A stretch of DNA of 64,000 bases from Panax quinquefolius (GCA_020205615.1 CM035153.1:81667853-81731852), one strand, 5' to 3'. Shown: positions 21,420 through 34,345, counted from the stretch's first letter. Made by a program: numbers and translations. Notes: generated from the sequence alone by a model not told the origin.

Positions 21420-21750
21420 AGTGTTGATATTGGATTCCATGTTTTCTTAATTAAAGGAGTTTATTTAGATATGGAATAATATTTCATATTATTCAAAATA
21501 AAGGAGTTTATTTGTGAATATGAAAGTGAATCTATGTTTTCTTAAATAAAAGAGTTTATTTAGATGTGGAAGAAGATTTCATATTATTCAAAATAAAAGA
21601 GTCTATTTGTGAATAGGAAAGAGAATCTATGTTTCCTTAAATAAAGAAGTTTATTTAGATATGGAATAAGATTTTATATTATTCAAAATAAAAGAGTTTA
21701 TTTGTGAATAGGAATGAGAATCATGTTTTCTTTAATAAAGGAGTTTTTTT
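21420..21750 (+). repeat. About 95-bp minisatellite, just over three copies
   Basis: The marker gagtttatttagat recurs at 21457 and 21552, with a variant at about 21647. Between markers each unit carries attattcaaaataaa and gaatatgaaagtgaatcta-like segments. Copies differ at several positions, so the array is not very recent. Confidence 0.8.
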
Positions 21751-22445
21751 CTTGAAATTGGATTCCATAATTAATTAAAATAAATGAGTTTATTTTGATT
21801 AAAGATTTTGATTAAAATAAATTAGTTTATTTTATTCAAAATAGGATAAATTAAAATAAAAGAGGTTTATTTTGATTTAAATTTGGATTAAAATAGAGGA
21901 GTTTATTTTGATTCAAAATTAGATTTTATACTAACTAAATTTGCCCATTAAATGATATAAATATATATTGAATGTTTATTAATCATGAGATGAATGTTAT
22001 TTATTGATGCATATGGTGATGTGTATGATAATAAATGGGAATCATTATGGACTATTGACCAATGTGATTGGATTTTATTTTAGTTGGATGCATGAATGTA
22101 TAGGTTTTATTAAATGGGGTCTGCGTACCTCGTCTTCTCTAATTTTTTCTTAATATAAATTATATCTTCCTCCTATGTACTTCCCCTTGACTGCTGATCA
22201 AGGTTTCTATTTATTTTAAAATAGTTTTGTAATAGGAATAGTTAGAATTAATTTTGAAGAATTGTATATCAAAGAGCAAGGAGCGTTTGAAGACCTGTTT
22301 GTAATGGAGCCTGGGTTTAAATGTAATAGTTATATTTAAATATTAATTCTTTCACCCCTAGGGGTAGACCTTTTGGTTCACTTGGTGGCCTAGTGAACCA
22401 AACTAGAATAAAAATCCATAATAAATTCGGGTAGAATATTATATA

Positions 22446-22560
<115 letters not shown>

Positions 22561-23225
22561 ATGCGCACTAAACAAGATGAGACAAATTAATAACAAACTC
22601 CTCAAAGATTTTATATTAAGTCCTAAGCGTTCAAAGATATTTGGAATATCGAACGTCGCCTTCTAGCATGATAAAAAATAATAGAGTATCAATTAATTAT
22701 TATAAGTTTGTTGTGTCACCACAAATCTTATCTTAATTCTTTGAGATGTTAATTCTATCACATTTGATGCTTATAAAGAAAATTGAAAAATATTGTTTTG
22801 TTGTGTCACCACAAGGACAATATTTTATTTTTTTGAATATATGGAGTGCTAGGTTGGACTTAACATGGATAATTTTGATTCGAATGTGCCACCACTTGAT
22901 CAAAATAATCTAAGAGGCAAAATACAAGAAGTTACATAGTTGATGTAATTGACAAAAGTTGACTACCTATTTATTTATATATAGTTTGTTTTGTCACCAC
23001 AAGGATATATACATTTGAAATGGAATCCTTATTCTCACTAGAAAATCTTTAATTTGATTTTGTCGAACTATATAAGTGAGGGTAATATAGTTTGATGAAA
23101 ATAGTGGAAGATACCAATTTAAAATAAGACCTAATTTATTTTGGTAATTAATAATATAATGTATGCTAAAATATTTTTAATTACAAATTCATTTACAGAA
23201 TTTTATAATGTCTAAATTACTATCA

Positions 23226-24162
23226 CTGTGAAGCATATTAGATGTTATTTTACCGAACCGAATTAAATGGATTGTTTAAGGAATTTGAGAATAGTTCTCA
23301 TGGCTGAAAAGCTATCTTATGTCCTTAATATGCCTATCTCTACAATGGTTGCAGACATTGCCTCTGAGAAAGAGATTGCTACTTTTAGAAAGTGACAAGA
23401 TGATGCACATTTGGCTCAATGCATCATTCTCGCATCCATGAGTAACGTGCTTCAGCGTCAGCATGAAACTATGGATGCTCCTACTATATTCATGTACATC
23501 AAGTAGTTGATTGTGAGGAAAGTAGGACTAATAGATATCAGATATCTAAGGAGCTCTTTCGATCTAGAATGACTGATGACACTACAGTACAGATAAAAGC
23601 CCTTAACATAATCAATTTTATTGATTAATTAGGACAACGGGTTTTATCTTAGATGGATAGTTGAGCCAAGATTTGATCTTGCACTCACTCCCGGACTTCT
23701 TTCACAATTATTGTGAATTTTTCATATGAACAAGCTAGATATCAGCCTAGCTGATTTGCTTAACATCTTGAAAATTGTTGAGTCACTTTCAAACCAAGAA
23801 AGACCATGTCTTACTAGTAGGGGCCAAAGGATCTTCTGAAAAGAGGAACAATTAAAAAAAGGTAAATAGAAAGGCAAAAACAAAGGATAATAAGAACAAA
23901 ACTGATACGAATAGCAAAGAAGTTTGCTTCCACTGCAATAAGCCTGGACTCTGGAAAGAAACTGCAAGAAGCATCTTGCAGAGGATAACAAGAAGATGTT
24001 TAGTGAAGTTTCGGTTACAAATATAGTTTTTGTTCATGATTAAAATAATTTTTTCTTTAAGTCAAGGTTCTACTTGGGTATTGGATACCGGCTTTGGTTA
24101 TCATAAATATAGATTTATGAAGGGACCAAGCAAAAGTAGAAAGTTAAACAAAGATAAGTAAT
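23226..24162 (+). pseudogene. Copia Gag and start of protease (element D)
   Basis: Gag region: NLRIVLMAEKLSYVLNMPI and ILASMSNVLQRQHETMDAP (about 23280-23490), then LDISLADLLNILKIVESLS (about 23730), a Lys-rich linker, and a zinc knuckle CFHCNKPGLWKE (about 23930-23965) whose last Cys is displaced by a frameshift. Then STWVLDTGFGYHKY (about 24070-24110) carries the DTG protease active site. Multiple stops. The frame is broken at 24162 by the Athila insertion and resumes at 35647. The exact copia lineage is not determined. Confidence 0.8.
24158..24162 (+). other. Target-site duplication, left copy (gtaat)
   Basis: gtaat directly precedes the LTR end TGTTGGCTCC at 24163. The same five bases follow the other LTR at 35647-35651, as expected of an Athila insertion. 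Confidence 0.92.
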
Positions 24163-25720
24163 TGTTGGCTCCTTTTTAGCTTTAATAAAAGGACTCTAAC
24201 TCATGGAAGCATACATGGGTTAACAAGTAGTACAGAGTAAGAACAGTATTGATCCACGGAGAAAGGTTTCAAAATTAAATTATTATGCATCAATTGTATC
24301 ACTATTTTTAATATGCTTAAATGTATGCTTACAATTTTAAATTAATATAACTCAAATAATGAATAAAATAATAATAATAGAATATTAAATCAAATTTGGA
24401 ATTAATGGAATTCTAACTTCATTTCATATTTCATCTAAATATTATCATCATGCAAAATTATACATGTATCATGGAAAATTAGCCAAGAGCGTAAAAATAG
24501 ACAACCATTTTTCAATGCATTATTCCCTGCTTACATAATCTCCATATGCAATAGAAATCATGTAATCATCAATAAAACCAAAATCACTATATTTCTATGT
24601 GAAATTGCAGCAATATTGAATTGAAGCACAAGCTCTTATATTACTACACATAGTGAAACAGTATATTTCTATCTGATTCACAAAATATAAAGCTAAACAT
24701 TTTAGCCTCATATACGCATGTTATCATGATTACAACCATACTCACATGTCATTTTTTAATTCCACACAAGTACATAAAATGAATGGTGATCAAACATTCA
24801 TGCAATCCAATCAATCATAATAGAAATTCCAATAATACACAGACAATCAAGCAATCAGACCATTAATTTTAGACTACATATCAAAATTCGTTAGAATCCC
24901 ATAATGGATTTTAGTTCATTTTTGAACCGAAAGCCATTATGGGATTATAGCAAAACATAAAAAATAATTAGAACAATTGAAGGAGAAGATAGAATAGATC
25001 AAACCCAATTGCAGTTTATATTCCAAGGTGCTGTTCAAATCTCCAATAATTTCCAGCAAAATGAAATGAATTATTGTTCAATGATTGGATTCTAAAGAAG
25101 ATGTAGAAAGTTTTAAGTCTATGTTCAAATCCTCTTTGGAAATTCGTTCCAGGCTTAGAACCCTCGTTCTCTAGTCTAAAAAACTGATAAAAACAATAAT
25201 AATCGTGTCTAATACCAACCAGAGTAGTTTAATTGAACTCAAACACTTCAAATTTCAAATTTAAAATGAAGTCAAATAACAGCTTCAGATGACTCGCGTG
25301 GTCGTGCGAGGTCCCAATACAAAACGGGCACGGGCACGGGCGCGCGTGTGTGCATTTCTAGCTACTACAGGCTGATGGCGCCAAGGCAGCAGAATCCAAA
25401 TTTTTTTCACCAAGGCGCTTCGTGTTCTGCATTCTTGTTTTCTGCTGTTGTTTCTTGTTTCTTAACTACTTGTTGCATGTTCCTCCATCACTGCTCAATT
25501 CCTTATCTCCACTCGTTTCACGTGTCATGCCTTCGCTATTTTCCTACCACATGTCATTGCTAAGCTATGCCATTTCCTGCATTTTCACACCAGAGGAGTT
25601 CTAATTACAAGTAATGCAAAATAAAACAAAATGCAACTCAAAACATACTGAAATGCACTTGAGATGAGCATAGTTCTTCTGAATTAATATCCAATAAGTA
25701 GGTATAAAACCTACTTATCA
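24163..25720 (-). repeat. 3' LTR of Athila element E (1558 bp)
   Basis: On the minus strand it runs TGATAAGTAGG...GGAGCCAACA. It aligns with 34372-35646 almost without change, apart from about 283 extra bases (around 25255-25530, including the cacgggcacgggcgcgcgtg stretch) that the other LTR lacks. Small ORFs inside it have no support. Confidence 0.93.
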
Positions 25721-25738
25721 AATACCCCCAAACTTGAA
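25721..25738 (-). other. Polypurine tract of element E
   Basis: On the minus strand GTTCAAGTTTGGGGGTATT leads directly into TGATAAGTAGG of the LTR, identical in layout to element C. Confidence 0.85.
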
Positions 25739-26806
25739 CTATTGCTTGCCTTCAAGCAATGCATACTACATTAAATAATGAAATGCAACTACATGCTATG
25801 CAACTAGATTATGATGCACATGAGTCTCACATTTTTCAAGCTAACATAGAATTCGAGACCAATATGCCTCAACCAATTATCCAGATTCAAGAATGAAACT
25901 TCAAACTATGCCATAGACATAATATCATACACTCAAGTAATCCATACATTCTATAGAAATGTTGTGTGTGTGTGTGTGTTGTGTTCACCAAAACTTGACT
26001 ATATCAAAGAATACACATGCTAAACTGCTCAAAACAGAAAATTACAGTTTAAATCAAGATTTATGTATACTAATGCATCAAAGAATATTCTAACATCTCA
26101 ATACAAACTAAGGTTCAACAATGGGTTTAAACTGCTTTATTTTTACTCACGAGGGCGATTTTCGCTTTTTCCCGCGGTGTTTATTGCTAGTTTTTTTATA
26201 TATATAGTGAGTGTGTTTTACGCTCCATCTCGCCCCTTCCAAAGAGTCAATAATTCAGCTCGAGAAGGTTTCAAGATAGATTTTTTTTCTCTTTTTTTTT
26301 ACAATAAGCATACCCATGTGTTCCCAAAGTTTGATTATCAATGTTTTTATAATCTAAATTCATTTTCCACACAATTCTATTTTTAAAACCACATTTCCTA
26401 TCAAGCAATACAACACATAACTCTTATGACTACAAGCAATTGTGAACACGTTAGTGCAAATCGAAAGCATCTAAACAGCAACCATGGATTACATCATGTA
26501 AAACCTTATATCTAAGCTTAAGATATCCATTAAACTCAACAATCTTTCAAGATTCAAATTCATCATTGGCTGGACATAAATTCTACAAATCTAGAAATGT
26601 GAGACATGCAACTACACATATAACTAACACATATAATACTACTAAACTTAGAAAAAAAAATACTGCAATTATTATCTAACACATCAACATACAAAATTTG
26701 AACTAAATATGCAAACACTATATGCAACTACCCTACTACCCAATACCCCCAAACTTAAAATATTCATTGCCCCAATGAATGAAGGTATAGGGTTAGAAGA
26801 ACTCCC
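25739..26806 (-). other. Untranslated 3' region of element E
   Basis: AT-rich, with a (GT)n run at about 25961-25982 and low-complexity sequence. No gene supported. It corresponds to 13074-14385 of element C. Confidence 0.55.
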
Positions 26807-27961
26807 CTACTGCTCAGCTGCACCACCCTCTTCGGGTGGTGAATCCGGTGGTGGAAATGGCACGGCTGTCCTAAACTGTGGCCACTCAAGCATAGTTCCC
26901 TGTTGCGCAAATTCCTCTGCTAGTGATCTTGTCAACCCCGTAGCAAATGTTGCAAAGTTATCATACATAGCATCGACCTTTCGTTCCAACCTTTGGAGAT
27001 GACGGTCATCATGGACAGTAGTGGCTTGGCGTGACGTTCCTGACTCAGTTTCCTGTGTGGATTGTGGTAGAGGGATCATTGATGCATGTTGAAGTATAAA
27101 ACCTTTTCCCCTCAGGTGTGGCTCACCTCCCGCCCAATCCTCGAATTTAACAATAGTCGCGTGAGTGATATCTTGGCTAGGGTACTGCATTTATTCATTA
27201 CCCCAACGGACTCCTTGGTGTGCACACAAACTAGCAACAACAGACGCATGTGGGATACTTCCTGTAGTGCTCCCCTTCATATAACGTAACATATTCTGAT
27301 GAATGAGGTGGCCCATATCAATGTACTTTCCCGTGACTATTCCCCACAAAATTATAGCCCTCTCAGTTGTGATTTCGTGCTGATGCGACGAAGGTAGGAG
27401 CTTTGCACATATGAATAAATTCCAAGCTTTAGCATAGCGATTCAAGGCTGAGGCTGAAAAGGTTCTAGGTTAATTCGTTCCTGCCCTACAAGTCCACTGC
27501 GTTCCTGGAATGCATAAGTCAGTGATGACTTCATCCAAGTCAATGTCCAAACATGCAGACTCTACCCAATTATCATACCCAGTCGGTGGTGTGTCGAGTA
27601 TCCTAAAAATTTCTCTGATTGATGGTGGATGAAAATCAACTTGAACTCCTCGGACCATAGATAACCCATTTATAGTGTCTTTAGCATTAGCATAAAATAC
27701 TCGAACAATACTCATTGGAACAGGCATAGGGGTTGCAGTCAGTCCACCCCATCCCCTTTCTAGAATCATATCCCATAACTGGCCATCCTGCTTCTCAGGT
27801 TTAAAACCTCGTTCCTTCACAAATGTCTTCGCCATGATTCTATAGTACTCCATTTGTGCCTCCAAACTAAGAAATTTCGTGTGATCCACAACATCCTCGC
27901 CTTGGTTACTGGAGGAAGATGATGATGATGAAGTGACAGAATGAGCACGCTTAAGACCCAT
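26807..27961 (-). pseudogene. Athila post-integrase ORF ('plant transposon protein', env position)
   Basis: The first block (27961-27470) starts MGLKRAHSV followed by a Ser-rich stretch, then FLSLEAQMEYYRIMAKTFVK, ILERGWGGLTATPMPVPMSI and VRVFYANAKDTINGLSMVRG. After a stop at 27470 it continues with YAKAWNLFICAKLLPSSHQH (27445-27191) and, after a second stop near 27191, SQDITHATIVKFEDWAGGEP (27190-26807), ending in a Pro/Glu/Gly-rich tail. It lies where env-like ORFs occur in Athila. I see no convincing signal peptide or membrane span; the fold family is that labelled putative plant transposon protein, function unknown. About three frames are joined by stops or shifts. Confidence 0.75.
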
Positions 27962-28677
27962 TGCTCTGAATGTAGAAGAGTAAAAACTTTCTTGTTAGAA
28001 TTGTGAGAGTAATAGCTGATGAACGGAACACCCCCAAACTTGAGTTGCACACACCCACCAAAACCCTAGTTTTATCAGTGAGGATCTTGAACGTGGGTAG
28101 GATAACTGATGTGATAAACACGACGTGGGATGAAATGTTACACTTTTGAAATGGAACGGTCAGAGAAGAAGGAGTCGTGCGTGCAGTAGAGAACAAGGAG
28201 ATACAACACTCTGTTATTTCAAATGATAGAACATATAGGTCAAAACACGTCTTTAAAACCCAATTTTTTTTTCAAAATCCGGTGTCGGGCGCGGTCGCGC
28301 GTGTTTTCAATAGAGACATGGCGGCGCCAGCGCGATCACTCTTCTCAAGACAAACTTGCGGTAGCGGGCGCGATTTTTATCACTATCATCATAGTCTTGC
28401 TACCTGGTTGCATTCTATAATATCATTCTGCATCTCCAATTTATTAAAACAGTGATTACTCCACTCCAATACACCTGTGCAATCAACAATTATCAATATT
28501 AGATATCAATCCTTCAAAATCACACACGAACTGATGATTACACACATAACTCTCTTAACACAATACTTTTACTATCACTCCTACATCTCATCATTATTCA
28601 TCCAGCTCCCATGATAATAATTTTCACACTAACTAAACTATAACATCTAATCATGCAAATGATATATCAAATAGAAT
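27962..28677 (-). other. Spacer between integrase and post-integrase ORF (element E)
   Basis: About 700 bp with no supported gene. 28265-28400 carries GC-rich patches (gtgtcgggcgcggtcgcgcg) similar in style to the GC-rich patch in the 3' LTR at 25320. A subgenomic promoter or splice acceptor for the downstream ORF could lie here, but none can be shown. Confidence 0.45.
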
Positions 28678-30174
28678 TTAAAATAGAATTAAACAAGAGG
28701 TAGAGATAGAAATAATGGGGTGTCTGCCATCCAACGCTAAGTTATAGTCAATTAGCTTGACTATCTCTGATTCAATCACGTCGAAGAAAGAATGGAGGTG
28801 ACTTTCTGTCGATCAACCTTTCCACCAAAGTAATGCTTCAGCCGCTGTCCATTCACTTTAAACGGCTTGTCTGGAAACTTATCAAACACTTCCACCGCAC
28901 CATGTGGGAAGACTGTTTTCACTGTGAATGGCCCTTACCACCTTGATTTGAGCTTCCCAGGAAAAAGTTTAAGTCTGGAATTGAATAGAAAAACTCTTTA
29001 TCCCGGCTCAAATACTGTCTCTAAAATCTTGCGATCATGCCATTTCTTCACCTTTTTCTTGTAAAGCTTTAAGTTTTCATACGCCTGTAGTCGAAATTCA
29101 CCCAACTCATTAAGTTGGAGTAGGTGTTTTTCTCCTGCAGCCTTCAAGTCAAAATTGAGCTTCCGAATTGCCCAATATGCCTTATGCTCGAGCTCCATAA
29201 GAAGGTGACAAGCCTTCCCATAAACCAGCTAAAAAGGTGACATGCCTAATGGAGTTTTATAAGCAGTCCTATATGCCCACACAGCATCATCAAGCTTTAA
29301 GGACCAATCCTTTCTTGTGGGATTCACAACCATTTCCAGAATTCTCTTGATGTCACGATTTAAAACCTCTACTTGGCCATTCATTTGCGGATGATAAGCT
29401 GTAGCAATGCGATGATTCACCCCATACTTAGCCAACAGAGTTGTGAACTGCCTGTTACAAAAATGACTGCATTCATCACTAATGATAGCCATTGGAGTCC
29501 CAAACCTCGTGAAAATACTCCTCTACAAAAATTTAAGGACTACTTTGGCATCATTTGTTGGAAGAGCTACCACTTCCACCCACTTCGACACATAATCCAC
29601 TGCTACTAAAATGTACAGATTTCCATATGAAGAAATAAAAGGGCCCATGAAGTCTATCCCCCCACACATCAAAAATTTCTACTTCAAGGATTGTTTTCAA
29701 TGGCATTTCATTTCTTTTCGAAATGTTCCTGACTCTTTAACATCTGTCACATCTCTGGACGAAACTGTAAGCATCCTTGAAAATTGTTGGCCAGTAAAAT
29801 CCTGTTTGTAGCACTCTAGCTATTGTTTGCTCTCCACCGTAGTGATCACCATATACAGAAGCATGACAATCTTGCAAAATCCCCTCTATCTCTCTATATG
29901 GGATACACCTCCTTATCATTTGATCAGCACATTATTTGAACAAATATGGTTCATCCCATATAAACCATTTAACATCATGCAAGAATTTCTTCTTTTGATG
30001 ACCAACCAAGTCAGAAGGTACCATCTTACTCACCAAGTAGTTTGAGTAGTCTGCAAACCATGGCACTTCCCCTTTTACCACAAACAACTGTTCATCTGGA
30101 AAGGATTCATTAATCACAATCTTGTCATCTGCCTCCCTTTCTGGATTCTCTAGTCGAGATAAGTGGTCCACCAC
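28678..30174 (-). pseudogene. Athila integrase (element E)
   Basis: After the RNase H tail (NQVVDHLSRLENPEREADDK, overlapping the start) come the zinc-binding region (SVYGDHYGG...CDRC, 29919-29737), the core with first Asp near 29640, second Asp in [15 protein letters not shown] (about 29490-29445) and Glu in [16 protein letters not shown] (about 29385-29335), then [16 protein letters not shown] and a C-terminal region ending at TAA (28678). Frameshifts and stops occur near 29735, 29525, 29229 and 28998. The core Glu and second Asp remain. It joins newly copied DNA to the chromosome in intact relatives. Confidence 0.88.
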
Positions 30175-31488
30175 TTGGTTCTCAGTTCCCTTTCTGTCCT
30201 TGATCTCTAAATCAAACTCCTACAACAGTAATATCCATCTGATCAAATGAGGCTTCGCATCCTTCTTCGCCACTAAGTGTCGAATTGCCGCATGATCCGT
30301 GTACACTATCACTCTTATACCAATCAGATATGCCCGAAATTTATCAAAAGCATATACAACTGCCAATAATTCCTTTTCTGTGGTGGTATAGTTCAACTGT
30401 GCATCGGTAAGGGTCTTGCTCGTATAATATATCACATAAAAAATCTTTTACTTTCGCTGACCTAAAATAGCCCCCACAGCATAATCACTGGCATCATACA
30501 TCAATTCGAATGGCAAGTCCCAATCCGGTGCTGTAATGACTGGTGCTGAAGTTAACCTCCTCTTCAAAAACTCAAATGCAGACACGCAGTTCTCATCAAA
30601 CTTGAACTGAGCATCCTTCTCCAATAAACTACAAAGTGGTTTAGTTATCTTGGAGAAGTCTTTAATGAATCTGCGGTAAAAGCCTGCATGTCCTAGAAAA
30701 CTGGGAACACCTTTAACTGAATTTGGTGGCAGCAAATTCTCAATAGTATCTAATTTAGCTCTGTCCACCTCAAGTCCCTTCTTCGAAACCTTGTGTCCAA
30801 GAATTATTCCTTCTTGTACCATGAAATGGCACTTTTCCCAATTCAATACCAAGTTTGTTTCAACACATCTTCTCAAAACCATCACCAAATTATCAAGACA
30901 TAGATCAGAAGAATCCCCAAATACTGAGAAATCATCCATGAATACCTGCACATTCTGTTCCACCATATCCGAAAAGATAGCCATCATACATCTCTGAAAG
31001 GTGGCTGGAGCATTGCACAAACCGAAAGACATCCTTCTGAAAGCAAAAGTACTATATGAACATGTAAAGGTTGTCTTTTCTTGGTCCTCTAGAGCTATAA
31101 CAATCTGATTATAGCCTGAATATCCGTCCAGAAGGCAATAAAACTCATAACCCGCTAATCTATCCAATATCTGATCGATAAATGGCAGTGGGAAGTGATC
31201 TTTCCTTATAGCTTTGTTAAGCCTGAGGTAATCCATGCAGACTCTCCACTCCATCACTGTTCTTGTTGGAATCAACTCATTATTCTCATTAGAAACCATG
31301 GTCATACCACCCTTCTTCGGTACACATTGCACTGGGCTCACCCATGAACTATCTGAAATTGGATAAATTATGCCTACATCCAGCCATTTTATTACTTCTT
31401 TCTTGACCACTTCTTTCATGATCGGATTAAGTTTTCTTTGTTGCTCCACCGACGACTTGCTATCATCTTCCAGCAAGATCTTACACAA
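30175..31488 (-). pseudogene. Athila reverse transcriptase and RNase H (element E)
   Basis: A 346-codon open frame (31488-30448) holds the whole RT: PVQCVPKKGGMTMV, WRVCMDYLRLNKAIRKDHFP, LDGYSGYNQIVIALEDQEKT, FGLCNAPATFQRCM and the catalytic FMDD box in QVFMDDFSVFGDSSD (about 30960-30915), then the thumb and the start of RNase H (MYDASDYAVGAILGQRK). After a stop, RNase H continues in 30435-30220 ([38 protein letters not shown]). The RT appears nearly undamaged, the longest intact coding stretch in the window. The stop at the RT/RNase H border disables it. Confidence 0.92.
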
Positions 31489-31713
31489 ACAAAAAGAAGG
31501 GCTGATCCCTTTTATATCTGCTATAATCCATCCAATAGCTGACTTGAACTCTCTAAGAACTCGTAGCAGTTTTTCTTCCTAAAAATATGTTAGTGCAGAA
31601 GAAATAATCACAAGTAACTTTAAATATTTATTTAAAAATGCATACCTCAAATGGTCTGGAAGTGGTTTCAATTCAAGTTCTGGAGGTGTCTCAAGAGATG
31701 GCTTTAATTTCAC

Positions 31714-32523
31714 TTATGTCTCTCCAGCTCTCTTCAATGGCTCAACAGGAGTTTTGAATTTCTTGAATTGTGGAGTAGTATTAAGAAAGTTCACAAGTTC
31801 TTCAATCTCCTCATCATCTAATTCTGAATTTCCAGTAATATCACTTCTCAATGATTCATGATCCACCAAGCTCTCTAATTCATCATTCAAGATCTTGTCC
31901 ACCACATCAACTCTAAAACATTCCTCATCCTCTGTAGGGAATTTCATTGCCTTGAATACGTTAAAGGTAACTTCCTGATCATGAACATGCATTGTAAGTT
32001 GCCCTTTTTGAACGTCTATCAATGTCCTTCCAGTGGCTAGGAATGGTCTTCCAAGTATGATTGATATACTCCTATCTTCTTCATAATCTAAAATGATGAA
32101 ATCAGCCGGAAAGATGAATTTATCCACTTTTACCAAAACATCTTCAACAATTCCCTGTGGATAAGTGATAGACCTGTCAGCAAGCTGCAATGAAATATTT
32201 ATCGGCCTTGGGGCCGGCAATCCTAACTGACTGAATATTGACAAGGGCATCAAATTGATACTTGCCCCAATATCACACAAACACTTGCTGAAACTCATCT
32301 TTCCAATTGTACAAGGTATAGTAAAACTACCCGAATCCTTAAGCTTTGGAGGTAATTTGCGTTGAAGCACTGCACTGCATTCCTCCGTCAAAGCCATTGT
32401 CTCAAAATCTTCTAATCTCTTCTTCCTTGACAAGATACCCTTCATGAACTTTGCATAACTAGGCATCTGTTCCAATGCCTCAGCGAAGGGTATGTTAATC
32501 TGCAGCTTTTTAAAGACCTCCAA
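31714..32523 (-). pseudogene. Athila aspartic protease region (element E)
   Basis: A 269-codon open frame. The motif KCLCDIGASINLMPLSIFSQ (about 32260-32200) is the Athila form of the retropepsin active site, with Ile for the more usual Leu; ILGRPFLATGRTLIDVQKGQ (about 32060-32000) is the second conserved block. An acidic tail follows. It is cut off from Gag by stops in 32524-32755 and from RT by about 225 bp of non-open linker. The frame itself is intact. Confidence 0.88.
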
Positions 32524-32755
32524 GAACTTGCTAAACTGCTTGTCTTCCCTCTACTTATGCAATCTCTGTGGATAAGGAATCGGAGGGTGAACTAGTGTTA
32601 TTTTATTCTCGGGCTTCTCACCTGAACCTGCTTTATTATTCTCTTCCTGCTGTTGTCCAGAATCTTCATCATTTAATTTCTCGTGAGACAAATTTTTTCA
32701 TCTCATAGGCTACCAGCGTCCTCCCCTCAGAAAAGCTGGCGGCGCGCTTTCCATG

Positions 32756-34195
32756 CTATTTTTTTGCAACCTGTTTCCCAGACCTAAGTGTGATCGCTTG
32801 ACATTGTTCCTTCTCTTCTCTTCTTAGATTTGTCTTTGTAGTACTTGGCAATGAACCCTGGTGTCTGTTGTTGAGCATGCTAGCCATCTGACCCATTTGA
32901 GTTTCCAGATTTTTGATAGCCACTGCTTGGCTTTTAATCATCACTTCTGTGTTTGCCATGTACTTCATCATCATCTCCTCCATCTCTAACTTCTTTTCTT
33001 GCTGAGGTGTAGCTGGAGTATGATGTTGTTGTTGAGAGAATCCCGGTGGATAAGGTGGTCTTGGTGCAAACTGTTGTTGAGCTGACTGTGACTTAAATTG
33101 GTTCTGTGGTTGAAACTGACTTTGTTGATTGCCTTGGTTATTTGACCAACTGAAGTTTGGATGATTGCGGTTGTTGGAGTTGTATATGTTTTGAAATTGA
33201 CCTTGATCCTTCCTATAGTTGCTCACATATTGTACAGACTCCGAACTGATAGCACATTGGTCCATTGAATGTTACCCTGCACAAATCTCACACACAAAGG
33301 CAACTGTCTTCACCTTGGTCTCTGTCAATGAATCAATTTTATTCGTCGTGGATGCCATCTTTGCTGCCAATTGAGTGATATCATCCACTTCTAACAAACC
33401 TGCAACTTTGGCATGTGGCATCCTGGCTGTAGGGTTTTGAAAATCATTTGCTACCATTGTCTCAATGAGGTTATAGGCCTCTTCATAGCTCTTCGCCCAT
33501 AAAGCTCCTCCTGCAGCTGCATCTATAATAGGCCTGGACTGCCATCCCAATCCATTATAAAATGTGTTGATAACCATCCAATCTGGCTTGCCATGGTGTG
33601 GAAATTTCCTTAACATCTCCTTATATCTCTCCCATGCTTCATATAATGATTCACCCTGTTGCTGCTTAAACTGAAAAATTGTTGTCCTCAGCTTTTAAGT
33701 CTTAGCCATTGGGAAAAACTTGGCTAAGAATTTCTGTGCTAGGTCCTCCCATGTGGTGATAGATCCCGAAGGTAAAGAGTGAAGCCAACTTCTCGCTTTA
33801 TCCCGCAACGAGAATGGAAATAGCCTAAGTCTGATTGCATCCTCTGTCACCATGTTGTATCTGAAAGTATCAAATATCTCGAAGAAGCTCAACAGGTGTT
33901 CATTAGGATCATCTGTAGCAGCACCCCCAAACTGTACCAAATTCTGCACCATTTGAATAGTGTCTGACTTTATCTCGAAGGTATTGGCTACTATCGCTGG
34001 TCTAACTATACTTTATTGTAATCCATTAATATTTGGCATCGAATAGTCTCTCAAAGCCCTATGCTCATCTCTCTGTTCTTCTCTTTGTCCTTCGGCTACC
34101 ATATTAGATGTTGTCCCCTCTAACTCTGCTTGTATATTTCTACGCGCTCTCGATTTCTAACCTCTACCGTTAATGTTGTCCTGTGCAGGTATCAA
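32756..34195 (-). pseudogene. Athila Gag (element E)
   Basis: The N-terminus (from about 34170) reads RRNIQAELEGTTSNM and DEHRALRDYSMPNINGLQ, then VRPAIVANTFEIKSDTIQMV. The capsid follows: HLLSFFEIFDTFRYNMVTED, RLRLFPFSLRDKARSWLHSL (33952-33695), then after a stop YKEMLRKFPHHGKPDWMVIN (33616-33272). A CCHC-type knuckle CEICAG-stop-HSMDQC spans 33285-33250, with a TAA inside it. A Gln/Asn-rich stretch (33265-32900), a coiled-coil-like MEEMMMKYMANTEVMIKSQA and ITLRSGKQV close it. Stops also near 34010 and 33690. Confidence 0.88.
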
Positions 34196-34345
34196 CTCGG
34201 AATTGGATGATCACGTGTGCATAAAATATATACAAGTACCTAAAACAAAAACAAAAACAAAAATAGAAATTAGATAAGATTAGATTTGTTTAAGTCATAC
34301 AAATTTAGCTTAAAACTGATGATAATAATAATAAATTTAAATGCA

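Noticed and set aside
25348..25604. Cys/Phe-rich small ORFs in the Athila 3' LTR
   Set aside because: They are in LTR sequence, mostly deleted from the other LTR, and match no family I know.
26807..27961. Envelope protein of Athila
   Set aside because: The position fits, but I see no signal peptide or clear membrane span. It is annotated as the plant transposon protein family instead.
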